Below, in pieces: positions 1 to 9,204 of a stretch of 64,000 nucleotides of DNA; position 1 is the stretch's first letter; each line of letters begins with the position of its first letter. Position numbers and translations under genes: made by a program. Location: the NCBI GenBank assembly GCA_030454085.1, contig JAKDJD010000008.1, forward strand, positions 22,808 to 86,807, given 5' to 3'. Source of the stretch: Kocuria sp. Lineage in GTDB: Bacteria > Actinomycetota > Actinomycetes > Actinomycetales > Micrococcaceae. The notes under the pieces are model-generated. The model was given only the letters and a program-made list of their open reading frames with translations. It ran no database searches and was not told where the DNA came from.

Positions 1-2
1 AG

Positions 3-686
3 CCGACGGGCATGAAGATCATCACGGCGTGCCGGGGAGCAACCAATCTCAGGCTCGAGATCACCGGCGCCAGCGCCCATGCCGGCAACCCGGACGACGG
101 CGCGAGTGCGATCCTCGCCGCGAGCGACGTCATCGGCACGATCGAGGCCGACGATGTCGCCCTGAGGGCCCACCCGGATACGGAACTTGGCCGGGCGTGC
201 TGGAACGTGGGGTCGATCCGCGGCGGTCACGGAACCTCGATCGTTGCGGACCAGTGCGAGCTCGCGTTGGACCGCCGGACGCTGCCCGGCGAGGACCCCG
301 CCACGATCCTGTCCGAGATCCTGGCCGGGGCCACGCGGGCCGTGCGCGGACGAAACCGTGCGGGAGCGGAACGGATCTCGCTGACCGGTTCCATCGACAT
401 GATCATGCCGGGGTTCAGAACGGACCCCGAGGACGACTTCGTGACCGGGTGCCAGGACGCGGTACGGCGTGCTGGCGGTAGCGGGGAGACCGGGGTGTGG
501 ACGGCCGCGTGCGAAGGCGGCTTCGTCAACCGCGTCCACCAGATCCCCACGGTGGTTCTCGGCCCCGGCGACGTCAACAACCAAGCCCATCAACCCGACG
601 AAAGCGTGGAGATACCTGAACTGCTGGAGGCGGCGAGAACCTACGCGCTCATAGCCCTCCGCTCATCGAAGTCCATGACCGCCTGA
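3..686 (+). CDS. M20-family amidohydrolase/peptidase, C-terminal part (5' end outside window)
   Basis: The reading frame is open to the left edge, so the Met at 12 is probably internal and the gene starts upstream. What remains is the dimerisation domain (SAHAGNPDDGASAI near residue 25) followed by the end of the catalytic domain, with a His in QAHQPDE placed like the last metal ligand of M20 enzymes (ArgE/DapE/N-acyl amino acid hydrolases). These zinc enzymes cleave amide bonds of N-acylated amino acids in the cytoplasm. A transporter gene follows 53 bases later and transaminase/dehydrogenase genes lie beyond, so it probably releases the amine substrate of that pathway. The exact substrate cannot be told. 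The metal-binding N-terminal half is not visible. Confidence 0.85.
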   Translation, partial: PTGMKIITACRGATNLRLEITGASAHAGNPDDGASAILAASDVIGTIEADDVALRAHPDTELGRACWNVGSIRGGHGTSIVADQCELALDRRTLPGEDPATILSEILAGATRAVRGRNRAGAERISLTGSIDMIMPGFRTDPEDDFVTGCQDAVRRAGGSGETGVWTAACEGGFVNRVHQIPTVVLGPGDVNNQAHQPDESVEIPELLEAARTYALIALRSSKSMTA

Positions 687-739
687 CCAACCCCCACTGA
701 ACGGGTGGACACCCACCCTTGCACCTTCGGGAGGACCCC

Positions 740-2212
740 ATGTCCCAGAGTCCTGTCTACGAACCGCCCCCGATCACTTCCGAGATCGACATGACGGTCG
801 ACGAGAAGAAGACGGCGCGAAAGTCCGTCGCCGGTTCGGCCATCGGCAATGCCATCGAATGGTTCGACTACGGCATCTACGGCTACCTGCTCGTCTACAT
901 TTCGGACCTCTTCTTCACGTTCGACGACGACGGCAGCGCGCTCGCGCGCGTCATGGCCCTGGGGACCTTTGCCGTCTCCTTCCTCGTCCGGCCCCTGGGC
1001 GGGTTCATCTTCGGCCCGTTGGGCGACAAGTTCGGACGTCAGAAGGTCTTGGTTCTCACCATCGCCCTGATCAGTACGTCCACGGCGTGTATCGGGCTGC
1101 TGCCGACCTACGACACGGCCGGTTTTCTGGCGCCGATCGCACTGATCCTGCTGCGCGCGATCCAGGGATTCTCGGCGGGCGGCGAGTACGCCGGCGCGGC
1201 GGTCTTCATGGCCGAACATGCTCCGGACAACCGCCGCGGGATCTACGGATGCTTCCTCGAATTCGGGACGCTCGTCGGGTACAGCGGTGCCGCTATCCTC
1301 TGCACCGTCCTGACCCTGATTGTCGGTGAGGACGGCATGATGGCGGGCTGGTGGAGGCTCCCCTTCGTCCTCACGATTCTCATGGGCATCCTTGCCCTGT
1401 GGATGCGGCGTCACCTGCACGATCCGGAGACGTTCACCGAGGACGTCGAGGAAGAGGGCGATCAGCCCTCCGCCCTCAAGGCACTCGGGAACCTGTTGAA
1501 GACCTACCCGCTCCAGGTGCTCAAGCTCATTGGGTTCGTGACGCTGCTCAACATCGCGTTCTACCTCGTGCTGACCTACATGCCGAGCTACCTTTCCGCG
1601 ACACTCGGCCACAGCACAGCCCAGTCGAACTTCTCCCTGGTCATCATCCAGCTGATCATGATCGCGGTCATCGTTCCCTTCGGCGCACTGAGCGACAAGA
1701 TCGGGCGGCGTCCGATCCTCATCGTCGCCTCGTCCGGGTTCGTGCTGCTCTCGGTTCCGGCCATGATGCTGATTCAGGTCGATTCCTTCGTGACCCAACT
1801 GCTCGGCATCGGGATCCTCGGGCTCTTCCTGGTCATGCTCATCTCTACGATCTCGGCGACGTTGCCTGCGCTGTTCCCGACCAAGGTCCGGTATTCCGGG
1901 TTCGCCGTCGGGTACAACATCTCGACTGCGATCTTCGGCGGCACGGCCGGCATGGTCAACGAGCTGCTGATCAACAAGACCGGGAACCCCTTGGTTCCGG
2001 GTTGGTATCTCGCGGCCGCGGGCGTCGTCGGGCTGATCGCGGTCCTCACCTTCCGGGAGACTGCGGGCCGGTCCCTGCGGGGGAACGTGGTTCCCGGCAC
2101 GGACGACGACCTGCGGACGGCCCGCGGAGAAGAACTGATCGGTGCCAAGACCGGTTCGACGCCGACGGTCGGCCGGACCGACGCTTCCGACGAGAATTCG
2201 ACGAAAGGATAG
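740..2212 (+). CDS. MFS transporter, metabolite:H+ symporter (MHS/ProP-like) type
   Basis: This is a 490-residue, roughly 12-helix integral membrane permease. The MHS hallmark GNAIEWFDYGIYGYL is at residues 36-50, and MFS motif A occurs twice (GPLGDKFGRQK and GALSDKIGRRP). GEYAGAAVFMAEHAP after helix 4 is also typical of the family, which takes up proline/betaine, dicarboxylates or other small acids with protons. I chose ATG 740 because GGGAGGA sits about five bases upstream. A TTG at 719 in the same frame has no ribosome site. The SDR gene follows after 3 bases, so the permease probably imports the compound degraded by the downstream operon. The substrate is not predictable. Confidence 0.9.
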   Translation: MSQSPVYEPPPITSEIDMTVDEKKTARKSVAGSAIGNAIEWFDYGIYGYLLVYISDLFFTFDDDGSALARVMALGTFAVSFLVRPLGGFIFGPLGDKFGRQKVLVLTIALISTSTACIGLLPTYDTAGFLAPIALILLRAIQGFSAGGEYAGAAVFMAEHAPDNRRGIYGCFLEFGTLVGYSGAAILCTVLTLIVGEDGMMAGWWRLPFVLTILMGILALWMRRHLHDPETFTEDVEEEGDQPSALKALGNLLKTYPLQVLKLIGFVTLLNIAFYLVLTYMPSYLSATLGHSTAQSNFSLVIIQLIMIAVIVPFGALSDKIGRRPILIVASSGFVLLSVPAMMLIQVDSFVTQLLGIGILGLFLVMLISTISATLPALFPTKVRYSGFAVGYNISTAIFGGTAGMVNELLINKTGNPLVPGWYLAAAGVVGLIAVLTFRETAGRSLRGNVVPGTDDDLRTARGEELIGAKTGSTPTVGRTDASDENSTKG

Positions 2213-2215
2213 ACA

Positions 2216-2971
2216 GTGACGGAACAGCAACCAGTGGCCCTGGTGACCGGGGCGAACTCCGGAATCGGCGTGGAAATTGCCCGGCGCCTGGTCGAAGACG
2301 GATTCTTGGTGATCCTCTCCGGTCGTAACGATGAACGGGGCCAAGCGGTGACCTCGGAGCTCGGCCAGAACGCCCGGTGGGTCAGGGCCGACCTGTCCGA
2401 TTCCGAGGACATCCAGCGGCTGGTGGGCGAGGCCGTGTCCATGGGCGGGCGCCTGGACGTCCTGGTCAACAACGCCGGGGTGGACCTTGTCGGCTCGGTT
2501 CTGGATCTCCCGGAGGAAAAACTCCGCGAGAACTTCGAGATCAACGTCTTCGGGACCATTTCCGCGCTGCAGGCGGCTGGCCGCGTCATGCGGGACCAGG
2601 GGGACGGCGGGGCGATCATCAACATCACCTCGCGCTTGGCCCTGATTGGTGTTCCCACCATGAGCCTCTACGGCGCCGGCAAGGGTGCGATCCAGTCATT
2701 GACGACGGCGGCCGCCGTCGAGCTCGCACCCCACAACATTCGGGTCAACGCCGTGGCCCCGGGCATGGCACGGACCCCGTTGTACGACAGCTGGGTCGCC
2801 GACCAGGACGACCCGGAGGGCACGGAGAAAGACGTCGCCGGAAAGATCCCGCTCGGACGGATCGCCGAGCCCTCGGACGTCGCGGCCGCCGTTTCCTACC
2901 TGGCCAGTTCCGGCGCAGCGTACGTCACCGGAACCACGATTCCGGTCGAGGGCGGATACATCTCGCAATGA
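2216..2971 (+). CDS. SDR-family NAD(P)-dependent oxidoreductase
   Basis: This 251-residue classical short-chain dehydrogenase has the cofactor motif TGANSGIG at 11-18, NNAG at 85-88, and catalytic Ser139, Tyr152 and Lys156 in the YGAGK context. The C-terminal PVEGGYIS end is typical of the family. The GTG start at 2216 follows AAAGGA at good spacing and lies 3 bases after the permease stop. It sits between a permease and an aminotransferase, so it probably oxidises or reduces an alcohol/keto intermediate of the same catabolic route. The substrate is unknown. Confidence 0.9.
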   Translation: MTEQQPVALVTGANSGIGVEIARRLVEDGFLVILSGRNDERGQAVTSELGQNARWVRADLSDSEDIQRLVGEAVSMGGRLDVLVNNAGVDLVGSVLDLPEEKLRENFEINVFGTISALQAAGRVMRDQGDGGAIINITSRLALIGVPTMSLYGAGKGAIQSLTTAAAVELAPHNIRVNAVAPGMARTPLYDSWVADQDDPEGTEKDVAGKIPLGRIAEPSDVAAAVSYLASSGAAYVTGTTIPVEGGYISQ

Positions 2972-3000
2972 ACACCGTTGAGTCAGAAAGGACCACGATC

Positions 3001-4305
3001 ATGACCACCACTATCGAGAACAACGCCTCAGAAGCCACGAACAGGGCTCCGGTCGACGGCCCCGCCCTGTGGCCTGCCCAGGCGCAGGCGCCGCAGGTCA
3101 TCGGGCGACAGCTCGTGATCGAAGGCGGCGAGGGCTCCTACATCGTCACGCGGGAGGGCCAACGGCTCTTCGACGGGACGGCCGGCTTGTGGCACGCCAA
3201 TATCGGCCACTCCCGGCCCGAGCTCGCCCAGGCGGCCTACGACCAGATGATGAAGCTGGAGACGTACCACACCTTCGCCCGCTTCACGAACGACAAGGCG
3301 GATACCCTCGCGGAGAAGCTGGCCGAGGTTTCGCCCATCCCGGACCCCAAGATCATCCTGAACAGCGGCGGGTCGGACGCGATCGACGTCGCCTGCAAGC
3401 TCGCCCGGAGGCACTGGCAGCGCGAGGGGCGCTCCTCGAAACAGATCATCCTGAGCCGAGAATTCGCGTACCACGGGTTGCACGCCTACGGCACGAGCAT
3501 CGCCGGACTGGAGTTCAATCGTGAGGGGTACGGCACCGAGTCCTTGGTCCCGGAGACGGCCCGTATCTCGCTGGACGACCCCGAGCAGGTGCGTCGTGTG
3601 GTCGAGGAGATCGGTGCGGAGAACATCGCCGCCATCGTGACCGAACCGGTTCAGGGGACCGGTGGTGTGAATCCGCCGTCGGAGGGATACCTGGAGACAA
3701 TTCAGGAACTCTGCCGCGACAACGACATTCTGCTGATCCTCGACGAGGTCATCACCGGCTTCGGGCGCCTCGGCACGATGTTCGCCACGGAACGCTACGG
3801 GCTCGAACCCGACCTGGTGACCTTCGCCAAGGGCGTGACCTCGGGCTATGCCCCGCTGGGCGGGATCTTCGTGAGCCCCCGCATCTGGGAGCCCTTCTAC
3901 GAGGATTCCCCCGACACTCCGATCTTCCGGCACGGTTCGACCTATGCGGGGCACGCCACCGCATCCGCCGTTGCCATCAAGCACCTCGAGATCCTGCAGA
4001 ACGAGAACCTGGTCCAGCGGGTGCACGATCTGGAGCCCACGTTCGGTGCGGCCCTGGACTCCTTGGCCTCCCGTAACGACGACGTCGTCGAGGTCAGGTA
4101 CGCCGGACTGCTGGGCGGAGTGACCCTCCGCGACGAGGTTTCCGCGGGCGCGGTCTGCGACCGCATGGTCGACAAGGGATTCGTCTCGAGGCCCTTGCGC
4201 GGCAACACCCTCCAGGTCAGCCCACCTTTCATCATGACCGAACAGGAACTCGACGACTTCCTCGCCGCCATGGACGAGGCCATCCGCGAGGAGGCAGCAT
4301 CGTGA
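3001..4305 (+). CDS. Class III PLP-dependent aminotransferase
   Basis: A 434-residue fold-type I aminotransferase. The PLP pocket motif is ILDEVITGFGRLG, and the Schiff-base lysine is Lys277 in FAKGVTSGYAPLGG. Class III enzymes move terminal amino groups (omega-amino acids, GABA, beta-alanine, taurine, polyamines) to pyruvate or 2-oxoglutarate. The alanine dehydrogenase gene two genes downstream suggests pyruvate as acceptor, with alanine recycled. I chose ATG 3001 because GAAAGGA lies 8 bases upstream. An in-frame ATG at 2968 overlaps the SDR stop and is a possible alternative that adds 11 residues. The 3' end overlaps the next start by 4 bases, which indicates translational coupling. Confidence 0.9.
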   Translation: MTTTIENNASEATNRAPVDGPALWPAQAQAPQVIGRQLVIEGGEGSYIVTREGQRLFDGTAGLWHANIGHSRPELAQAAYDQMMKLETYHTFARFTNDKADTLAEKLAEVSPIPDPKIILNSGGSDAIDVACKLARRHWQREGRSSKQIILSREFAYHGLHAYGTSIAGLEFNREGYGTESLVPETARISLDDPEQVRRVVEEIGAENIAAIVTEPVQGTGGVNPPSEGYLETIQELCRDNDILLILDEVITGFGRLGTMFATERYGLEPDLVTFAKGVTSGYAPLGGIFVSPRIWEPFYEDSPDTPIFRHGSTYAGHATASAVAIKHLEILQNENLVQRVHDLEPTFGAALDSLASRNDDVVEVRYAGLLGGVTLRDEVSAGAVCDRMVDKGFVSRPLRGNTLQVSPPFIMTEQELDDFLAAMDEAIREEAAS

Positions 4306-5777
4306 ACGCACGGACCAGCACCGCAACCGTGGCCCCACCCGATAGTGCCGGAGTCGAGAGGGCGGACGACGTCGTTCGCGGCCTCGACCTGGCCGACACC
4401 GGGATCGCCGTCACGGATCCCGGGACGGGGGAGACGATCGCGCACGTCCCGGACGCGCATCACACCGACATCACGCGGACCCTGGGCGCGGCCCACCGGG
4501 CCGGTGCCGATTGGGCGCAGACCACGCCTCGCGAAAGGTCGAACGTCCTGCACCGCTGGTGGGAACTGCTGAACGAGAACGCCGAGGAGATCGCGCTGCT
4601 GATCACCAGGGAAATGGGTAAGACCCTCCCTGAGGCCAGGGGCGAGGTCAAGTACGGCAACGACTTCGTCCGGTGGTATGCCGAGCAGTCCGTGCGCTCG
4701 GGCGGGAACTTCCAGGAGGCTCCGGACGGCGGATCTCGTATCGTGACCCGTCGAAGCCCTGTGGGTCTGGCGGTCCTCATCACACCGTGGAACTTCCCGT
4801 TGGCCATGGCGACCCGGAAGATCGCCCCCGCACTCGCGGCTGGATGTCCCGCGGTGATCAAACCGGCCACGGCGACCCCGCTGACGGCGTACTACGCCGT
4901 CCAGCTCGCGCACGAGGCCGGAGTCCCGGAGGACCTTGTCCAGGTGGTGACCACGTCCAGTTCGAGCATGTTCAGTGAGACCGCGCTCCGGGACGAGTAC
5001 ACCCGGAAGGTCTCCTTCACCGGGTCCACCGAGGTTGGACGGACCCTGCTGGGCCTGGCTTCCGAGCGGGTCCTGCGGACGTCCATGGAACTTGGCGGGA
5101 ACGCCCCGCTGATCGTCTTCGACGACGCCGACGTGGAACGAGCCGCCGCCGGTGCCGCCGCTGCCAAGCTCCGGAACGGCGGTCAGTCCTGCATCGCGGC
5201 CAACCGGATGTACGTGCAGAGCGGGATCGCCGACGATTTCGTGTCCGCATTCCGGGAGCAGATGGAGTCGGTCCGCATCGGTCACGGCCTCACCGAGGGC
5301 GTGGGAATCGGCCCCCTGATCAACGAGTCCGCCGTGCGGGACATGGCGGGGCTGGTCGAGGGCGCTGTTGAGGACGGGGCCGAATTGCTGACCGGCGGTC
5401 ACGCACCCGAGGGCACGGGCAACTACTTCGAGCCGACCGTGCTGGACCGCGTCTCCTCGAAGGCACGAATCACGGGCACGGAGATTTTCGGCCCGATCGC
5501 GGCGATCCAGCGCTTCGACGACGAGGACGAAGCCATCGCGCGGGCCAACGATACGGAGTTCGGGCTGGCCGGGTACGTCTTCACGGAGAGTCTCGACCGA
5601 GCGTTCCGGGCGGCCGACCGGTTGGAAACCGGCTTGGTGGGGATCAACCAGGGCGTCCCGTCCAACGCTGCGGCCCCCTTCGGCGGCGTCAAGCAGTCGG
5701 GACTCGGCAGAGAGGGCGGGGCCGAAGGCCTCGAGGAATACCAGAACATTCGCTTCTACAACATCGCGTCCCGCTAG
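4302..5777 (+). CDS. NAD(P)-dependent aldehyde dehydrogenase, succinate-semialdehyde dehydrogenase type
   Basis: A 491-residue ALDH with general base Glu263 (MELGGNAPL) and nucleophile Cys297 (NGGQSCIAANR). TPWNFPLAMATRKIAPALAAG and the C-terminal GGVKQSGLGREGG resemble GabD-like succinate-semialdehyde dehydrogenases. GTG 4302 overlaps the aminotransferase stop by 4 bases. The logical reaction is oxidation of the semialdehyde made by that aminotransferase to a carboxylic acid. The Glu, Cys and cofactor-site residues are all present. Whether the substrate is succinate semialdehyde, malonate semialdehyde or another omega-aldehyde cannot be settled from sequence. Confidence 0.9.
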   Translation: MNARTSTATVAPPDSAGVERADDVVRGLDLADTGIAVTDPGTGETIAHVPDAHHTDITRTLGAAHRAGADWAQTTPRERSNVLHRWWELLNENAEEIALLITREMGKTLPEARGEVKYGNDFVRWYAEQSVRSGGNFQEAPDGGSRIVTRRSPVGLAVLITPWNFPLAMATRKIAPALAAGCPAVIKPATATPLTAYYAVQLAHEAGVPEDLVQVVTTSSSSMFSETALRDEYTRKVSFTGSTEVGRTLLGLASERVLRTSMELGGNAPLIVFDDADVERAAAGAAAAKLRNGGQSCIAANRMYVQSGIADDFVSAFREQMESVRIGHGLTEGVGIGPLINESAVRDMAGLVEGAVEDGAELLTGGHAPEGTGNYFEPTVLDRVSSKARITGTEIFGPIAAIQRFDDEDEAIARANDTEFGLAGYVFTESLDRAFRAADRLETGLVGINQGVPSNAAAPFGGVKQSGLGREGGAEGLEEYQNIRFYNIASR

Positions 5778-5809
5778 GGAACACAGGCAATATCAGAAGG
5801 AGAGAAACC

Positions 5810-6955
5810 ATGCGCATTTCGGTCGTCAAGGAGATCAAACCGCAGGAAGAGCGGGTCGGCCTCACTCCCGCGAATGTGTCCGAACTGGTCCGGAGCGGCC
5901 ACACCGTTTTCGTCGAGTCCGGAGCCGGTGTCTCGGCGGGGTTCGGGGATGCCGCCTACCAGGAAGTCGGCGCGACGATGACGGACCAGGACGATGCCTG
6001 GGCCCAGGCCGAGCTCCTGATCAAGGTCAAGGAGCCGATCGAGGCCGAATACCGTTACCTGCGTTCAGACCTGACACTTTTCACCTACCTGCACCTGGCC
6101 GCGGACCGGGCCCTGACGGAGGCCCTGCTCGAGGCCGGCACACTGTCCATCGCCTACGAAACGGTCCAGGACGAGACCGGGCTCCCGCTGCTCACCCCGA
6201 TGAGCGAGATCGCGGGTCGGCTCGCGGTGCACGCCGCCGCGCGCCACCTCACTCGTGACGGGAACGGACCGGGCAAGCTGCTGGGCGGAGCGCCCGGCGT
6301 GGCTCCGGGGCGCGTGGTGATCATCGGCGGTGGCGCCGTGGGTGCCAACGCGGCCCTGCTGGCCCTGGGCATGCAAGCCGAGGTCACGGTCCTCGACATG
6401 TCGCCGAAGCGGATCCGTGAACTCGAGAACATCCTGGATCGGCGCGCTCGCGTGCTGATGTCCAACCCGGTCACCGTCGAGGAAGAACTCAAGAACGCCG
6501 ACGTCGTGATCGGTGCCGTGCTCGTTCCCGGTCGAGCGGCCCCGAAGGTCGTGACCAGGGATCAGCTGTCCTTGCTCAAGAAGGATGCGCTGCTCATCGA
6601 CGTCGCCATCGACCAGGGCGGTGCCTTCGAGACCTCGCACGCAACGACGTACCACGATCCGATCTTCGAGGTCGACGGAATCCGGCACTACTGCGTGGCC
6701 AACATGCCCGGCACGGTTCCCGAGACCGCGACCAAGGCGCTGACCAACGCGACCATGCCGTTCATCAAGTCAATCGCGAGCAACGGGGCGGAGTACGCGA
6801 TCGTCTCGGATGCGGCCATCGCCAAGGGCGTCAACACCGCGAGCGGCCGGCTGGTGCAGCCGGGCGTCATGGCCGCGTTCCCGGACTTGGCGAAGGAAGC
6901 CCCCGATGCGTCGGGCGCGAACGGGACCCCGACCACGGCGGGCGCGCCGGCCTGA
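5810..6955 (+). CDS. ald: Alanine dehydrogenase
   Basis: A 381-residue NAD-dependent L-alanine dehydrogenase (alanine + NAD+ + H2O to pyruvate + NH4+ + NADH). Arg15 in EERVGLTP, Lys74 in IKVKEP and His95 in YLHLAAD match the substrate-binding and catalytic residues of the family. The NAD Rossmann motif GGGAVG is at 173-178. AGAGGAGAG-like ribosome binding (AAGGAGAG) precedes ATG 5810. It follows the aldehyde dehydrogenase after 32 bases and probably regenerates pyruvate for the upstream aminotransferase while releasing ammonium. The last 20 or so residues are a low-complexity Gly/Ala/Thr/Pro tail beyond the usual family end. Confidence 0.95.
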   Translation: MRISVVKEIKPQEERVGLTPANVSELVRSGHTVFVESGAGVSAGFGDAAYQEVGATMTDQDDAWAQAELLIKVKEPIEAEYRYLRSDLTLFTYLHLAADRALTEALLEAGTLSIAYETVQDETGLPLLTPMSEIAGRLAVHAAARHLTRDGNGPGKLLGGAPGVAPGRVVIIGGGAVGANAALLALGMQAEVTVLDMSPKRIRELENILDRRARVLMSNPVTVEEELKNADVVIGAVLVPGRAAPKVVTRDQLSLLKKDALLIDVAIDQGGAFETSHATTYHDPIFEVDGIRHYCVANMPGTVPETATKALTNATMPFIKSIASNGAEYAIVSDAAIAKGVNTASGRLVQPGVMAAFPDLAKEAPDASGANGTPTTAGAPA

Positions 6956-6984
6956 TGCGGCGGGTCTGGGGCTGTGTCCTGGCC

Positions 6985-7041
6985 CGAGGTGGCACTGTTG
7001 TGCGGTTTGAGGGGTGATCTCCGCACTAGGTTGCCACCTCG
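6985..7041. terminator. Long interrupted palindrome between convergent genes, probable bidirectional terminator
   Basis: CGAGGTGGCA (6985-6994) pairs with TGCCACCTCG (7032-7041), and inside it GTGCGG (7000-7005) pairs with CCGCAC (7021-7026). It lies 30 bases after the ald stop and 71 bases before the end of the convergent gene. There is no U-tract. Part of the pattern recurs just downstream (GAGGTGCCGCAC and ACTGCCACTTCG, 7046-7072), so it may instead be a dispersed palindromic repeat. Confidence 0.5.
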
Positions 7042-7111
7042 TGTGGAGGTGCCGCACGAAACTGCCACTTCGACCGACCCAGCCCCAGCCAAGCCCCGCC
7101 CCCGCCTGCTC

Positions 7112-7762
7112 TCAGGGCACCACGACGGTGCTGGTCAGTGAGGTCAGACTCGGTTCCCGCGGCGTCGACCCAAATCCGAAGTCGGGGGTGGGGTCGACCG
7201 GTGTCATGTCCCCGAGGGCGCAACCCGCCCAGGAACCGAACGAATGGTGTATCGCGTGCAGGTCGGTGGCCGCGTACCACTCGGTTCTCCCGTTGCCCGC
7301 GGTCCCCAGGGTGCGCACGCCGGGGAGAATCCAGGGGGCCACGCGGTCGGTGACCCTGGCGAAGGCGAGGCTCGTCCCGAGTTTTCGAGGAATCCCACGG
7401 AGGGCCCACCCGAGGGGACGCCGGGCCCCGACGTCGAAGGTCCATTCCAGAGGCCCGGCCCGAACCGACCACCGGGCTCCGGGGGATGCCCCCGGAGCCT
7501 TGTCCCCAGCATCGACTCGTACCGGAGCGATGCGGATTCTGTCGAAGGTGTAGGTCGCCGAGACGAAGTCCGCGACCCACTGGTCGGGGGCGATCAGCTC
7601 GCGGGCGCCGTCGGGATGCGCGACCATGACATCCGCGAACGGGCCGTGCGGAGTTCTGGACCAGGACCCCAGAACCATGCGGGTCCCACCGGCCGTTCCG
7701 ACCCCGGCAATGTGCCCGGTAAAACGGTGCCGCCCCGCGGCCGAGTCGTGTTCCGCCGGCAT
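7112..7762 (-). CDS. Conserved hypothetical protein
   Basis: A 216-residue protein I cannot assign to a named family. It has no signal peptide or membrane segment and is rich in Gly, Trp and Arg, with short beta-strand-like stretches such as GTRMVLGSWSRTPHGPFADVMV and RTEWYAATDLHAIHHSFGSW. The composition suggests a soluble beta-rich fold. The start at 7762 is supported by a strong GGAGGGGGG ribosome site. It stands alone, convergent with ald and 65 bases after the YjiH-like gene on the same strand, so it could be co-transcribed with that gene. No function is proposed. Confidence 0.7.
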   Translation of the reverse strand: MPAEHDSAAGRHRFTGHIAGVGTAGGTRMVLGSWSRTPHGPFADVMVAHPDGARELIAPDQWVADFVSATYTFDRIRIAPVRVDAGDKAPGASPGARWSVRAGPLEWTFDVGARRPLGWALRGIPRKLGTSLAFARVTDRVAPWILPGVRTLGTAGNGRTEWYAATDLHAIHHSFGSWAGCALGDMTPVDPTPDFGFGSTPREPSLTSLTSTVVVP

Positions 7763-7827
7763 GGTCCCCCCCTCCGTTGGCAGACGGTGTTTCTCTCAGA
7801 ATGACACAAGAACTGCCGCAGGCACCG

Positions 7828-9177
7828 TCACAGGAGCAGGTACGCAATCGGCGTCGTGATGACCAGCGAAATGACCACACGCTCGAACCAGATCACGATC
7901 AGCTTCCAGAACTTGAGCGGGATTTCCGTGGCCAGGATGGAAGGGACCATCGCGGAGAGGAAGATGATGCCGGACACCGAGACCACGGCGACCACGAATC
8001 GGAGGATGATGCTCTCGTCGGGGCCTACCTGTGCCGAGGGAAGGAACATCTCTACCAGACCGACGCCCACGGCCTTGCCGGCCAGCAACGGTTCGGGCAG
8101 CCGGACCAGCCACGCGATCGGATAGAAGATCCAGGCGATCCAATCGAAGATCGGTGTGTGCTTGGCCAGCAGCAGTCCGATCAGACCGACCGACATGATG
8201 GACGGCAGGATCGAGGCCGTCATCAGCACGCCGTCCTTGAAATTCGCCCAGATGACTCGCGCCACGCCAGGGGACTCGCGCAGGGTTCCGAGGGCCTGGC
8301 CCAGAGCGACGCCAAAACGGTTGCGCGTGATCTTCTGCTCCGGTGTCGGCACCGATCCGGGGCAGTATTCGTCCGGCACGCGTGAGAGCGGGGGAATGCG
8401 GACCGTGATCGCCGTGACCACGAACGTCACCACGAGGGAGACGAAGAAGTACATCAGCCAGTGGTCCATCAGGTCCAGGGCCTTGGCCACCACGACCATG
8501 AACGTCACGGACACGGTCGAGAACCCGGCGGCGACGATGGCCGCCTCCCTGGCGGTGTATCCGCCGGACTTGTAGACGCGGTTGGTGATGAGGAGGCCCA
8601 ATGAGTAGGAGCCCACGAAACTTGCGACGGCGTCGACCGCTGATCTGCCGGGTGTCCGCCAGATCGGCCTCATGACGGGGCGAACGAAGACGCCCACGAA
8701 TTCCATGAGGCCGAATCCGATGAGGAAACCGAGGAAGATCGCTCCGATCGGGACGATCAGCCCCACCGATTGCACGAGGGTTTTCCAGAGAAAGGGGCCG
8801 ATATCGGGGTCGGCGAGCCAGGACGGCGGACGGGTCACCATCAGCAGGGCCGCGATCAGGCCGACGACGTTGAGCAGCGAGAAGACAATCTTGGTGGGGG
8901 TCTGCTTCCAGCTTCCCGTGACGAAAGGCCGGGCGGAGCCGACCACGATCAGAGCCAGCATCAACCACGGGACCACGGGACCGGCGTACTGCCGGACGAG
9001 CGTGACCAAGTGGTCCAGGGGTATGGAGGATTTGCCGTCCATGGTCACCGGAACGAAGAACACCACCAGGCCGATCAGCGACAGCACGATCAGCTTGGCG
9101 GCGTCCTTCCATACTCCGGGTGTACCGACCGGGACCATGGCAGCGGTCTGCGTCTCCGCCCGTGTTCTTTCAGTCAT
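7828..9177 (-). CDS. YjiH-family membrane protein (nucleoside-recognition/Gate domain)
   Basis: A 449-residue polytopic membrane protein of about ten helices that resembles the YjiH family, whose members carry the Gate domain also found in nucleoside transporters and spore-maturation proteins SpmA/B. Recognisable parts are the central GYTAREAAIVAAGFSTVSVTF segment and the motifs RFVVAVVSVSGIIFLSAMVPS and GVGLVEMFLPS. The substrate is unknown and family function is unsettled. ATG 9177 is preferred; GTG 9180 immediately before it is equally possible. A GTTGTCTATACAAC palindrome lies 28 bases upstream, suggesting control by a GntR/FadR-type regulator. Confidence 0.85.
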   Translation of the reverse strand: MTERTRAETQTAAMVPVGTPGVWKDAAKLIVLSLIGLVVFFVPVTMDGKSSIPLDHLVTLVRQYAGPVVPWLMLALIVVGSARPFVTGSWKQTPTKIVFSLLNVVGLIAALLMVTRPPSWLADPDIGPFLWKTLVQSVGLIVPIGAIFLGFLIGFGLMEFVGVFVRPVMRPIWRTPGRSAVDAVASFVGSYSLGLLITNRVYKSGGYTAREAAIVAAGFSTVSVTFMVVVAKALDLMDHWLMYFFVSLVVTFVVTAITVRIPPLSRVPDEYCPGSVPTPEQKITRNRFGVALGQALGTLRESPGVARVIWANFKDGVLMTASILPSIMSVGLIGLLLAKHTPIFDWIAWIFYPIAWLVRLPEPLLAGKAVGVGLVEMFLPSAQVGPDESIILRFVVAVVSVSGIIFLSAMVPSILATEIPLKFWKLIVIWFERVVISLVITTPIAYLLL

Positions 9178-9204
9178 CACCGAACCCCTGAGAACTCACC
9201 AACA

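Noticed and set aside
641..2344. 567-codon open frame on the minus strand
   Set aside because: It lies entirely antisense to the MHS transporter, is charged and repetitive, and resembles no protein; high GC produces such frames.
3942..5402. 486-codon minus-strand frame
   Set aside because: Antisense to the aminotransferase and aldehyde dehydrogenase, which have full catalytic motifs; no ribosome site.
7014..7880. Several overlapping long frames on both strands around the hypothetical protein
   Set aside because: Only the 7112-7762 minus frame has a strong ribosome site and protein-like composition.
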